Positions 6,516 through 13,490 of a DNA stretch of 13,902 nt are shown piece after piece; the stretch's first letter is position 1, and each line of letters opens with the position of its first letter. The DNA is from Bacillota bacterium (GTDB lineage Bacteria; Bacillota; Clostridia; Acetivibrionales; DSM-1351). The notes under the pieces were generated by a model. That model worked only from the letters and a program-made list of their open reading frames with translations, did not search any database and had not been told where the DNA came from. Where the stretch lies: contig JAEWSZ010000178.1 of assembly GCA_023397905.1 (NCBI GenBank), forward strand, positions 1 through 13,902. Direction: 5' to 3'. Made by a program: the position numbers and the translations under genes.

Positions 6516-7806
6516 AGCATATAACGACAATTCACTGGGATTTACAACAAGACAATTGCATGCGGGGTATAATCCTGCGGAGCATTACAGGGCGAAAGCC
6601 GTTCCCATCTATCAGACGGCGGCCTTTGAACTGGGGGATTTTGAAAGATGCATCCGGTTGTTTGAATATGCGGAAGAAGGGCATTCATATGTGCGGTTTT
6701 CAAATCCCACAAATACGGTCTTGGAAAAAAGGATCACTTCCCTGGAAGGGGGTTCGGCAGCGCTTTCACTTGCTTCCGGCATGGCGGCCATATCCAATAC
6801 GATCCTGAATCTTGCCAATGCGGGGGATGAGATCGTAGCCGTCCATACCTTATACGGAGGGAGTACCGCGCTGTTGGCAAAGACATTGCCGGATTACGGC
6901 ATCCACACCCGTTTTGTGGAAGACGAGAATGATATAGAATCCTACAGAAAAGAAATCAATGAGCGTACACGTGCCATTTATATAGAATCCCTGGGCAATC
7001 CGGGCATTACCATCCTGGATATTGAAAAAATCGCCTCGCTTGCACATGAGTATGATATACCGCTGGTCATTGACAACACCTTTGCAACACCATACCTGTT
7101 TCAGGCCTTTGAACACGGTGCCGACGTTATCTGCTATTCCGCCACAAAGTATCTGGCGGGCCACGGCACAACCATTGCCGGCCTGGTGGTGGAGAGGGGA
7201 GAATTTAACTGGCTGAACGGGAAATTTCCTCAATTTGAAAAGTTTTATGATGAATATAAAAACAGTATAGAGCCGGAAGTACTGAAAAGGGAGATGTTTA
7301 CAAAGAGGCTCCGCATAAGGTTTTTAACGGACTTCGGCTCCCATATGAGCCCGCAGACGGCTTTCAATTTATTGCAGGGAATAGAAACTCTTTCCCTGAG
7401 GATGGAGAGGCACACAGAAAATGCACAGGCTGTGGCCGAATTTCTGGAGAAGCAGCCGCAGGTGAAATCTGTGGCCTATCCGGGATTAAAATCAAGCCCA
7501 TATCACAGCCTGTCTCAAAGATATTTTTCCAAAGGGCCAGGGGCGATTATGTCAATCCGTCTTAAGGGCGGGCTTGAAGCTGCCAAAACAGTACTTGAAA
7601 ATGTGCGCGTTTTTGATTACATGGTCAATGTAGGCGATGCCAAGTCTTTGATAGTGCACTCCGCAACGTCCACACATTTTGGCCTGAATAAGGAAGAATG
7701 TGCAAAAGCAGGTGTTTATGACGATACTTTAAGATTATCTGTGGGCATAGAAGATACCAGGGATCTGGTTAACGATCTGTCCCAGGCGCTGGATGCCATA
7801 AAATAA
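6505..7806 (+). CDS. PLP-dependent O-acetylhomoserine sulfhydrylase family enzyme (MetY/Cys-Met metabolism)
   Basis: A 433-residue PLP enzyme of the Cys/Met metabolism family, of the length and layout of O-acetyl-L-homoserine sulfhydrylase (MetY/Met17), which makes homocysteine from O-acetylhomoserine and sulfide. Seen are FTTRQLHAG near the N-terminus, YVRFSNPTNTVLEKRI, the SGMAA turn, DNTFATPYLFQAFEHGADV, and the PLP-lysine motif SATKYLAGHGTTIAG with Lys215. The insert around residues 232-290 before the LLQGIETL segment is typical of MetY and longer than in cystathionine lyases. AGGAG precedes the ATG. It follows the 4Fe-4S gene by 79 bases with no terminator, so co-transcription is likely. 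In this setting it could capture sulfide released from the imported compound; a lyase role on a sulfur intermediate is an alternative. Confidence 0.88.
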   Translation: MSYKAYNDNSLGFTTRQLHAGYNPAEHYRAKAVPIYQTAAFELGDFERCIRLFEYAEEGHSYVRFSNPTNTVLEKRITSLEGGSAALSLASGMAAISNTILNLANAGDEIVAVHTLYGGSTALLAKTLPDYGIHTRFVEDENDIESYRKEINERTRAIYIESLGNPGITILDIEKIASLAHEYDIPLVIDNTFATPYLFQAFEHGADVICYSATKYLAGHGTTIAGLVVERGEFNWLNGKFPQFEKFYDEYKNSIEPEVLKREMFTKRLRIRFLTDFGSHMSPQTAFNLLQGIETLSLRMERHTENAQAVAEFLEKQPQVKSVAYPGLKSSPYHSLSQRYFSKGPGAIMSIRLKGGLEAAKTVLENVRVFDYMVNVGDAKSLIVHSATSTHFGLNKEECAKAGVYDDTLRLSVGIEDTRDLVNDLSQALDAIK

Positions 7807-7926
7807 ACGGGCAGAACGCTCAGGGAGAGTATATGTCCTAGCGGATGTAAAGAGTTTGACCGGAAATGAAATGGTTTTACTTAATCCCTATTATAGCCAA
7901 TAACGGTTGAAGCCTTTTAATAATTG

Positions 7927-7972
7927 AAAAAGCAGGTGCAGCCTCTTAACAAAGAGAATGCACCTGCTTTTT
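7927..7972. terminator. Rho-independent terminator ending the importer operon
   Basis: AAAAAGCAGGTGCA (7927-7940) is perfectly complementary to TGCACCTGCTTTTT (7959-7972), and the loop can extend the stem with CTCTT/AAGAG. A flanking A-run and T-run make it active in either direction. It closes the operon 120 bases after the sulfhydrylase gene. Confidence 0.9.
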
Positions 7973-8324
7973 GCCGTTCAAAAATAAAAAGCTGCTGCAA
8001 GCTGCCGGGTTTATTTCCGGCAGCTGAAATCAAATATCCACAATGCTCGCGGTGCCTTTAAGTGCTATAAGCCGCACTGGCGGATCAGCGGATCAGAACC
8101 TGAAAAATTCTCCGCATAAATGAAATTTACTGAATTTGGCAGCAAGCTCTCTAAAAAAGCGCGGCAACTGCACATTACCGGGCGTGTGCAAAGGTTTTCG
8201 CTAAAAAAATATAAGCCGTGTTTAAAATTTTACGAAACAAGCAATTTAAATGTGCAAAATGTATAATAAACATATAAATTATTAGTCAAATTTGTGAAAT
8301 AAGTATACAAAAGCATAAAGTATA
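7973..8324. other. Non-coding spacer between the two importer operons
   Basis: No credible coding region is seen. It holds an inverted repeat AGCTGCCGG/CCGGCAGCT (8000-8008 and 8017-8025; 8-base loop), whose minus-strand side is followed by T-rich sequence and could terminate leftward transcripts. It also has a tandem octamer GCGGATCA (8080-8087, 8088-8095) and a small inverted repeat TGCACA/TGTGCA (8169-8174, 8185-8190). The 8100-8320 part is AT-rich. I recognise no RNA gene here. Confidence 0.5.
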
Positions 8325-8353
8325 TTGACAATGGGTAGCTATTTTGATATATT
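8325..8353 (+). promoter_or_regulatory. Sigma-A promoter of the sugar importer operon
   Basis: TTGACA (8325-8330), a 17-base spacer and TATATT (8348-8353), about 80 bases before the binding-protein ATG. Directly followed by an operator palindrome, so initiation is likely repressed. Confidence 0.8.
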
Positions 8354-8355
8354 TA

Positions 8356-8369
8356 TGAAAGCGATTTCA
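8356..8369. promoter_or_regulatory. LacI-family/cre-type operator
   Basis: TGAAAGCGATTTCA is a 14-base near-palindrome with central CG. It fits the general LacI-family operator pattern and also the catabolite-responsive element (CcpA) consensus of Firmicutes. It lies 2 bases downstream of the -10 box, covering the start point, a position that gives repression. The LacI-type gene at the right of this operon or CcpA are both plausible ligands. Confidence 0.7.
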
Positions 8370-8432
8370 CTTATTCATTTCTTTGGTTCAAGAGATATTT
8401 AAACAAATTAAAGGGAAAGAAGGGGTATTCAC

Positions 8433-9740
8433 ATGAAAAAAGTATTGGCTTTATTAGTGGTTGTTATGCTGGTCCTCGGAACTGTGGGCTGCGGAAATTC
8501 AACAACCACCGGTTCATCAACATCCTCGGCTTCTGCTTCTGCAAACGGTTCATCGGAGAGTTCAAAGCCTGCCGAACCAGTTAAACTCACATTCTGGACA
8601 CTGGCATTGCAGCCGACGTTTACTGACTTTATCAATGGACTTCTCAGCAAGTACAAGACTGAGAATCCGAATGTAACTATTACATGGCAGGACCTGCCTT
8701 ATGATGCCATCCAGCAGAAAGTGCTGACGGCAACCGCCGCAGACAATTCTCCTGACGTGGTAAACATATGGTCACAGCTTGCTCTGACTCTCGCAGGAAA
8801 GGGAGCGCTGCTGGATCTGGATAAAGCGGCTACCGAAGAACAAAAGAGCATTTATACGGAGTCCATGTATGATTCGGCCAAACTGGGCGAAGGCGTATAC
8901 GCATTCCCCTGGTACGCGACACCGAACATAACCTGCTACAACACGGAATTACTTAAAAAAGCAGGTATTGAGAAGCCACCCGCCACATATGATGAAGAAT
9001 TGGAAATGGCTGCTGCAGTAAAGGAAAAGACAGGAGCATTTATTGATACGCCTTCAAGCATGTATCATATGTTCTGGTATTACAATATTCCTCTTGTAAC
9101 AGCAGACAAGAAAAAAGCCGCCTTCAATACTCCCGAAGCTGTTGATCTCGTAACCAAACTACAGAAAGCCGGATTGTCCGGAGCCATCCCCACAAGCAAA
9201 TGGGATGATTGGGACAATATGCGCCAGTTATTTGCAAACAACAAGGTTGCAATGATAGTTGCCGGTCCTCAGACAGTAACACGTATAAAGACCGAATCAC
9301 CTACTGCATATTCCAAGATGGCGGTAACAACTCCTGTACTGGGACCTTCCGGCAAGAGCGGAGCAGCTATAATGAACCTTGTGGTTCCCGCAAAGAGCAA
9401 GAATCCCCAGGAGGCAATAAAATTTGCAAACTTTATATCAAATGATGAAAACCAGCTTGCATTCTGCAAGATAGTTTCAATATTCCCGACCACGAAGGTA
9501 GCTGCGGCAGATCCGTTCTTCAAATCGGATATGAATTCACTGGAAGGACAGGCAAACTACTATGCATCACTGTCAAGCCAGGCTTCCAGCGACCTTACCA
9601 TGGGGTTGCCAAACGACGATGAAGTTAAGAAGGAAATAGACAATATTACAGATGCAATATTTGCAAGGAAAACCGACCCGCAGACAGCCATAGCAAATGC
9701 GGAAAAGAAAGTAAACGAGCTGCTCAGCAAAAACCAATAA
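8433..9740 (+). CDS. Carbohydrate ABC importer substrate-binding lipoprotein
   Basis: A 435-residue extracellular binding protein of family 1 (maltose/lactose-type solute receptors). A signal peptide with lipobox TVGC gives lipidated Cys20, followed by a Ser-rich linker. The mature part begins LTFWTLALQPTFTDFINGLL and contains DNSPDVVNIWSQ and the AMIVAGP strand typical of sugar receptors. The ATG at 8433 has GAAGGGG upstream. It is the first gene of an operon with two MalF/MalG-type permeases and no ATPase gene, and lies under a promoter with a LacI-type operator. The sugar cannot be read from the sequence. The nearby LacI regulator and ROK kinase support carbohydrate use. Confidence 0.92.
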   Translation: MKKVLALLVVVMLVLGTVGCGNSTTTGSSTSSASASANGSSESSKPAEPVKLTFWTLALQPTFTDFINGLLSKYKTENPNVTITWQDLPYDAIQQKVLTATAADNSPDVVNIWSQLALTLAGKGALLDLDKAATEEQKSIYTESMYDSAKLGEGVYAFPWYATPNITCYNTELLKKAGIEKPPATYDEELEMAAAVKEKTGAFIDTPSSMYHMFWYYNIPLVTADKKKAAFNTPEAVDLVTKLQKAGLSGAIPTSKWDDWDNMRQLFANNKVAMIVAGPQTVTRIKTESPTAYSKMAVTTPVLGPSGKSGAAIMNLVVPAKSKNPQEAIKFANFISNDENQLAFCKIVSIFPTTKVAAADPFFKSDMNSLEGQANYYASLSSQASSDLTMGLPNDDEVKKEIDNITDAIFARKTDPQTAIANAEKKVNELLSKNQ

Positions 9741-9750
9741 TATATATTGG

Positions 9751-9788
9751 TAAATGGAAAACGGCTTTACAGGGCCGTTTTCCATTTA
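9751..9788 (+). repeat. 15-bp perfect hairpin between binding-protein and permease genes
   Basis: TAAATGGAAAACGGC (9751-9765) is exactly complementary to GCCGTTTTCCATTTA (9774-9788) with an 8-base loop. The permease ribosome site GGAGGTG (9790-9796) begins directly after it. There is no terminal T-run. Expected roles are protection of the upstream binding-protein mRNA 3' end, partial termination, or tuning of permease initiation. Confidence 0.8.
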
Positions 9789-9801
9789 TGGAGGTGAAGT
9801 A

Positions 9802-10695
9802 ATGGAATTAAATAATAAGAAAAAGCTCAGAGATACTTTAGTGGCATTTGCCTTTATGGCTCCTGCGCTGATAATCCTGATCGTATTTGTTTTTTATCCT
9901 ATTGTATACAGCTTGCCGCTCGGATTTTATAATTATTCCGTAGTGGGAGAGACAAAATTTATCGGCCTTGAAAATTTCAAAAGACTATTTGCGGACAGTG
10001 ACTTTTGGGTTTCATTCAAGAATTCATGTCTCTTTGTCATCGTAGTTCCGATTTTGCAGATATTGTCCATTTTGATTGCCCTGGTAATGAACAGGAAATT
10101 GAAAGGCACCACGTTCTTCAGAGTTCTGTTTTATATACCGGTTGTCACTTCCATGGTAGCGGTTTCAATCATATGGAAATTTATTTTTGACCCCGACGGT
10201 ATTATCAACGCCATGTTCCTGAGATGGCATATCATTTCTTCACCTATCCAGTTCCTGTTTGACACAAAATTGGCGCTGCCAACGTTGATGGCCGTGACCA
10301 TATGGCAAGGTATCGGGTATTATATGATGCTGTATCTTGCCGGTTTGCAGTCGATACCGGAAGATTTGGCGGAAGCTGCCACAATTGACGGAGCAAACGT
10401 CTGGCACACCTTCTGGAAAATAAAGCTGCCTTTATTGCAGCCCTATATCTGGTTCTGCTCCCTGATTTCCATAATTGCGGCAATCGGCGTATTTGATGTT
10501 GTATTCACCATGACTGACGGAGGTCCTGACAAATCGACATATGTTATTAATTATTATTCGTACAGACAGGCCTTTGCTATTTTGGATTTCGGGTATTCGG
10601 CAGCCATTGGATTAGTCCTGGGAGTCGTGACGACCGTATTCAGTATTTTTCTCTTTATATACGGCAGGAAGGGTGGAGGTGCGCTGTATGAATGA
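9802..10695 (+). CDS. MalF-type sugar ABC permease
   Basis: A 297-residue inner-membrane permease of the binding-protein-dependent sugar family with about six membrane segments; the first is AFAFMAPALIILIVFVFYPI. The EAA coupling loop is clear in LAEAATIDGANVWHTFWKIK, and TMTDGGPDKST near the end is a usual MalF/UgpA-group motif. I chose the ATG at 9802, 5 bases after GGAGGTG; an in-frame ATG at 9754 would lie inside the upstream hairpin and add 16 unlikely residues. It forms the heterodimeric channel with the next gene product. The two genes overlap by 8 bases, so they are translated together. Confidence 0.93.
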   Translation: MELNNKKKLRDTLVAFAFMAPALIILIVFVFYPIVYSLPLGFYNYSVVGETKFIGLENFKRLFADSDFWVSFKNSCLFVIVVPILQILSILIALVMNRKLKGTTFFRVLFYIPVVTSMVAVSIIWKFIFDPDGIINAMFLRWHIISSPIQFLFDTKLALPTLMAVTIWQGIGYYMMLYLAGLQSIPEDLAEAATIDGANVWHTFWKIKLPLLQPYIWFCSLISIIAAIGVFDVVFTMTDGGPDKSTYVINYYSYRQAFAILDFGYSAAIGLVLGVVTTVFSIFLFIYGRKGGGALYE

Positions 10696-11515
10696 CAGGA
10701 AAAACGTTAAAAGTACAATAGAAAATGTACTGTTGTATATAGTACTCATAATAATTGCAATCATTTGCGCGGGACCGTTTATATGGCTTTTGGCATCATC
10801 CTTCAAGGGAGCCGAGGATATATACACAATTTCTATAATCCCAAAACAATTCACATTGGAAAATTATAGAGAGGTGTTCTCGCTGCTCTCCATCGGCAAA
10901 ATGCTGTGGAACTCTGTAATCATCACGGTAGGCGGTATATTTGTGGACATTTTGTTCTCGTCGCTGTGCGCATATCCTCTTGCCAAGATGGACTTTTACG
11001 GCAAAAAGATCGTTTCCACGGCTTTGATAGCCACCATGATAATCCCGGCTGCTGCCGGTCTGGTGGTCAACTATCTGACCATATCGTCCCTGCACCTTAT
11101 GAATAATTTTTTGGGCGTTATACTGCCTAATTCGGTTGCAGTTTTCAGTATCATACTTTTAAGACAGTCATATATGGCCATACCAAAGGAAATCCTTGAA
11201 TCTGCAAGGATTGACGGAGCGAGGGAACTGAAGATCTGGAGAATAATCATGATTCCCCAGATAATGCCTTCCATCGCTACCATAATCATTATGGATTTCA
11301 TAGGAAAATGGAATACATTCCTATGGCCTCTTATAGTTCTGGACGTTGACAAATATCCTGTGGCTACAGGTCTTAAATACTTAAGCGGGCAATTTACCTA
11401 CAAATTCGGCAATGTTGCGGCGGGCACGGTATTCGCCGTAATTCCCATAATAATTGTGTTTATAATGTTTCAGAAATATTATATCAATACGATGGCCGGA
11501 GCGATCAAGGGCTAA
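10688..11515 (+). CDS. MalG-type sugar ABC permease
   Basis: A 275-residue permease of the MalG/LacG group. After a short basic N-terminus comes a membrane segment ending GPFIWLLASSFKG, a conserved MalG-group opening, then FTLENYREVF. The EAA loop reads ESARIDGARELKIWRIIMIP, and the C-terminus ends with QKYYINTMAGAIKG, the usual ending of this subunit. I chose the ATG at 10688, 7 bases after GGAGGT; the upstream GTG at 10673 lies on top of this site. It starts before the stop of the MalF-type gene (10695). No ATPase gene follows: as is common in Firmicutes, a shared MsmX-type ATPase encoded elsewhere probably drives the importer. Confidence 0.93.
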   Translation: MNDRKNVKSTIENVLLYIVLIIIAIICAGPFIWLLASSFKGAEDIYTISIIPKQFTLENYREVFSLLSIGKMLWNSVIITVGGIFVDILFSSLCAYPLAKMDFYGKKIVSTALIATMIIPAAAGLVVNYLTISSLHLMNNFLGVILPNSVAVFSIILLRQSYMAIPKEILESARIDGARELKIWRIIMIPQIMPSIATIIIMDFIGKWNTFLWPLIVLDVDKYPVATGLKYLSGQFTYKFGNVAAGTVFAVIPIIIVFIMFQKYYINTMAGAIKG

Positions 11516-11539
11516 ATACAGGTTCATTCCCCCCTGCTT

Positions 11540-11599
11540 TATAGAAACAAACCGGGAGGGCAGCATTTGCAGTTGCTGCCCTCCCGGTTTGTTTCTATA
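11540..11599. terminator. 26-bp perfect hairpin, bidirectional terminator between convergent operons
   Basis: Bases 11540-11565 are perfectly complementary to 11574-11599, with an 8-base loop. The core CCGGGAGGGCAGCA is flanked by ATAGAAACAAA on the left and TTTGTTTCTAT on the right, so the structure is G/C-rich inside and A/T-rich at its foot in both directions. It lies 24 bases past the sugar permease gene and about 50 bases past the end of the convergent repressor operon. Confidence 0.85.
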
Positions 11600-11651
11600 T
11601 GGTAAGGTTTTCATTATGGCTAAATAAAAAAGAGATCCTGCCTCGTACTTG

Positions 11652-11852
11652 TTACAGCTTCTTAAGCCTGGATTCCAACAGGCTCAGGTTGGAATAATAG
11701 CGGTCCACTGCCATCAGGGAGACACCCGCCATAATTTTTGCCTGTTCCAGCATTGCCGGATCATTGCCGAAGGTCTGAACAAAATTTCCGTTCTCGCTTT
11801 CTATATCCTTATATAATTGTTCCAATGTTTCGTGAAATTCAGTACGATTCAT
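11652..11852 (-). CDS. Small 66-residue protein of unknown function
   Basis: A short acidic, mostly helical protein with no signal peptide, membrane segment or recognisable motif; EQLYKDIESEN and LSLLESRLKKL suggest helix-helix contacts. I do not recognise a family. The ATG at 11852 has a good ribosome site (AAAGGTGG), and the gene starts 27 bases after the stop of the LacI-type repressor on the same strand, so it is likely the second gene of that operon and not a chance frame. It could modulate the regulator or be an unrelated passenger. Confidence 0.65.
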   Translation of the reverse strand: MNRTEFHETLEQLYKDIESENGNFVQTFGNDPAMLEQAKIMAGVSLMAVDRYYSNLSLLESRLKKL

Positions 11853-11879
11853 AAAAACACCACCTTTCTTTTAAAAAAA

Positions 11880-12950
11880 TTAATCGAAATTCCTATATCC
11901 TAAACGAGTTCCACAGCTTTCGCGGATAACCAGCTCCGGCGTAAAATTCATTTTAATAGGCTCGCCAATACCCTTGATCGCGCTCAGCAATACCTGGATG
12001 ACCATTCTGCCGAACATCTCGCTGTGTTGATCGATACTGGTAAGGCGGGGGGACAGGTAATTTGCCATAAAGAACTGATCGCAGCTTATAACGGCCACAT
12101 CCTCGGGAATACGCAGACCCTGATCGGTCAGCGCCCGGTGGAAACCGATGGCTACATTGTCGTTGATGGCAATGGCGGCGGTAAAACGTGTTTTGCGCTC
12201 CAAAAGCATTTCGGCGGCTGTGAAACCGTCGGGAGTATAATAATTGCTCAGAGCCACAAGGGATTCGTCATAAGGGAGCCCGAGAGCCTCAATGGCGGTG
12301 CGGTAAGCATTTAACCGGGTCTCTGTGATCACCACGCCCGGTTCGCCGCCTGCGAAAGCAATACGCCGGTGTCCAAGTGAAAACAGGTAGTTCAAAGCCG
12401 TCACGACTCCGCTGCCGGTTTCGCGCTCAATGAAAAGACAGCCGGTATCCGGCAAAGGCCTGCCTATTACCACAACAGGTATGATCTGGCTCAAACGGCG
12501 CAAACCCTCCCGGTAATTGTCGCTGACATCGCACAGGTCCACCTGGCCGCCTATAATAAGTACTCCGTCCACCTGCTTTGTAATCATCATCTGAAAATAT
12601 TCTTCTTCAGTTTTTTGCTGTTTTTCCTGAAGTGATTGGGAACTGAAAAAAGTGTTGCAAAGAATAACGGAATATCCTGCATTTAGCGCGGCGCGTTCTA
12701 CTTGATTGAACATGGCTGAGAAGTAAGGATTTGATATATCCGGTACAATAACGCCAAGCATCATGCTCTGGCGGCTTATCAGACCCCTTGCAAGCGCATT
12801 GGGTGAATAGTTGTATTTTTCTATGGCTTTTTCCACGCGTTCCCGTGTCTTTGCGGAAACAGGTCCTGTCCCGTTCAGTACGCGGGAGACGGTTGTGATG
12901 GAAACTCCACTCTCCTGTGCAATTTTTTGTATATTTACACGTTCATTCAT
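11880..12950 (-). CDS. LacI-family transcriptional repressor
   Basis: A 356-residue regulator of the LacI/GalR family. The N-terminal helix-turn-helix is canonical: IQKIAQESGVSITTVSRVLN at residues 7-26, with recognition helix around 17-24, followed by the hinge region YNYSPNALARGL (47-57) that enters the minor groove. The rest is a periplasmic-binding-protein-like effector and dimerisation domain, with VIVPDISNPYFSAMF opening it and SCDQFFMANYLSPRLTSIDQH near the end. It faces the sugar importer operon convergently across a shared terminator, and a LacI-type operator lies at that operon's start point, so it most likely represses the importer until the sugar or a derivative binds. The effector is unknown. 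An inverted repeat over its own -10 box suggests self-control. Confidence 0.93.
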   Translation of the reverse strand: MNERVNIQKIAQESGVSITTVSRVLNGTGPVSAKTRERVEKAIEKYNYSPNALARGLISRQSMMLGVIVPDISNPYFSAMFNQVERAALNAGYSVILCNTFFSSQSLQEKQQKTEEEYFQMMITKQVDGVLIIGGQVDLCDVSDNYREGLRRLSQIIPVVVIGRPLPDTGCLFIERETGSGVVTALNYLFSLGHRRIAFAGGEPGVVITETRLNAYRTAIEALGLPYDESLVALSNYYTPDGFTAAEMLLERKTRFTAAIAINDNVAIGFHRALTDQGLRIPEDVAVISCDQFFMANYLSPRLTSIDQHSEMFGRMVIQVLLSAIKGIGEPIKMNFTPELVIRESCGTRLGYRNFD

Positions 12951-12994
12951 GGAATACCCCTTCCATATTCTATCTCATATATATAGCAATAAAA

Positions 12995-13023
12995 AGTATA
13001 GCATACTATAAGATCATAATCAA
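12995..13023 (-). promoter_or_regulatory. Promoter of the LacI-type gene with overlapping inverted repeat
   Basis: On the minus strand TTGATT (13023-13018), a 17-base spacer and TATACT (13000-12995). TATAG-CATA-CTATA (12997-13010) is an inverted repeat overlapping the -10 and spacer, a possible autoregulatory site, although it does not have the CG-centred LacI pattern. Confidence 0.6.
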
Positions 13024-13181
13024 CAGAAAACCATTTCTTTTTTGTTCTGAGGGCTGTAAATCAGTTAAATTAACATAATTGAGAGCTGAATAAAAATACA
13101 GCTGAGGCATTATATGGAATATTGAAGATGAAAATAGTATATATATTTGCTCGAATATAGGGGATTTGTTGGAGTTTTGTA

Positions 13182-13210
13182 TTGACAGTGCTGGTTCCAG
13201 ATGGTAACAT
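13182..13210 (+). promoter_or_regulatory. Probable promoter of the ROK kinase gene, with downstream inverted repeat
   Basis: TTGACA (13182-13187), a 17-base spacer and TAACAT (13205-13210; four of six consensus bases). The inverted repeat TTTTCA-N5-TGAAAA follows at 13226-13242, about ten bases after the expected start point, and could be an operator. It lacks the central CG of the 8356 site. Confidence 0.5.
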
Positions 13211-13384
13211 TGTGAATAGAAAACCTTTTCATAAATTGAAAATACGCTTTTTTAATCAGGTTATTTACATCTTTATCAGGAAGTCCGGCACGGATATTTT
13301 CTCACACGTTCCGGAATGAACTTTGAAATGAAATTTTCAGTGAAATCACGCAATCGATAGAGACCCTCTTAAAATAATAATCAT

Positions 13385-13450
13385 AAAACAGCGGGGGTTT
13401 CTTTATGGTTTTCACATTTGGGGAAAGAACACCTGCTGTTTTTGAAACAG
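13385..13450 (+). promoter_or_regulatory. Competing hairpins in the ROK kinase leader, attenuator-like
   Basis: AAAACAGC (13385-13392) pairs with GCTGTTTT (13435-13442), enclosing an imperfect inner stem with TTCTTT/AAAGAA. The same right arm can instead form CTGTTT-TTG-AAACAG (13436-13450). The two pairings exclude each other, and the first ends in a T-run. Termination control is possible but only suggested by the base pairing. Confidence 0.3.
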
Positions 13451-13490
13451 GTTGCCTTTCAAAAAAATACGGAAGTTGGTGACAGAAATA

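Larger units (their letters stand above)
13024..13490. other. Regulatory spacer upstream of the ROK kinase gene
   Basis: No convincing gene is seen in these roughly 470 bases. It holds a rightward promoter (13182-13210), an inverted repeat TTTTCA-N5-TGAAAA (13226-13242) and a pair of competing hairpins (13385-13450). The long distance from promoter to kinase start gives an unusually long leader, close to 280 bases. The part before 13180 is AT-rich and unrecognised. Confidence 0.5.

Noticed and set aside
8080..8095. Tandem GCGGATCA repeat as the start of a repeat array or CRISPR.
   Set aside because: Only two copies without spacers and no cas genes in the window.
9754..9801. Upstream start for the MalF-type permease.
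   Set aside because: These codons form the arm and loop of the perfect hairpin and lack a ribosome site; GGAGGTG points to the ATG at 9802.
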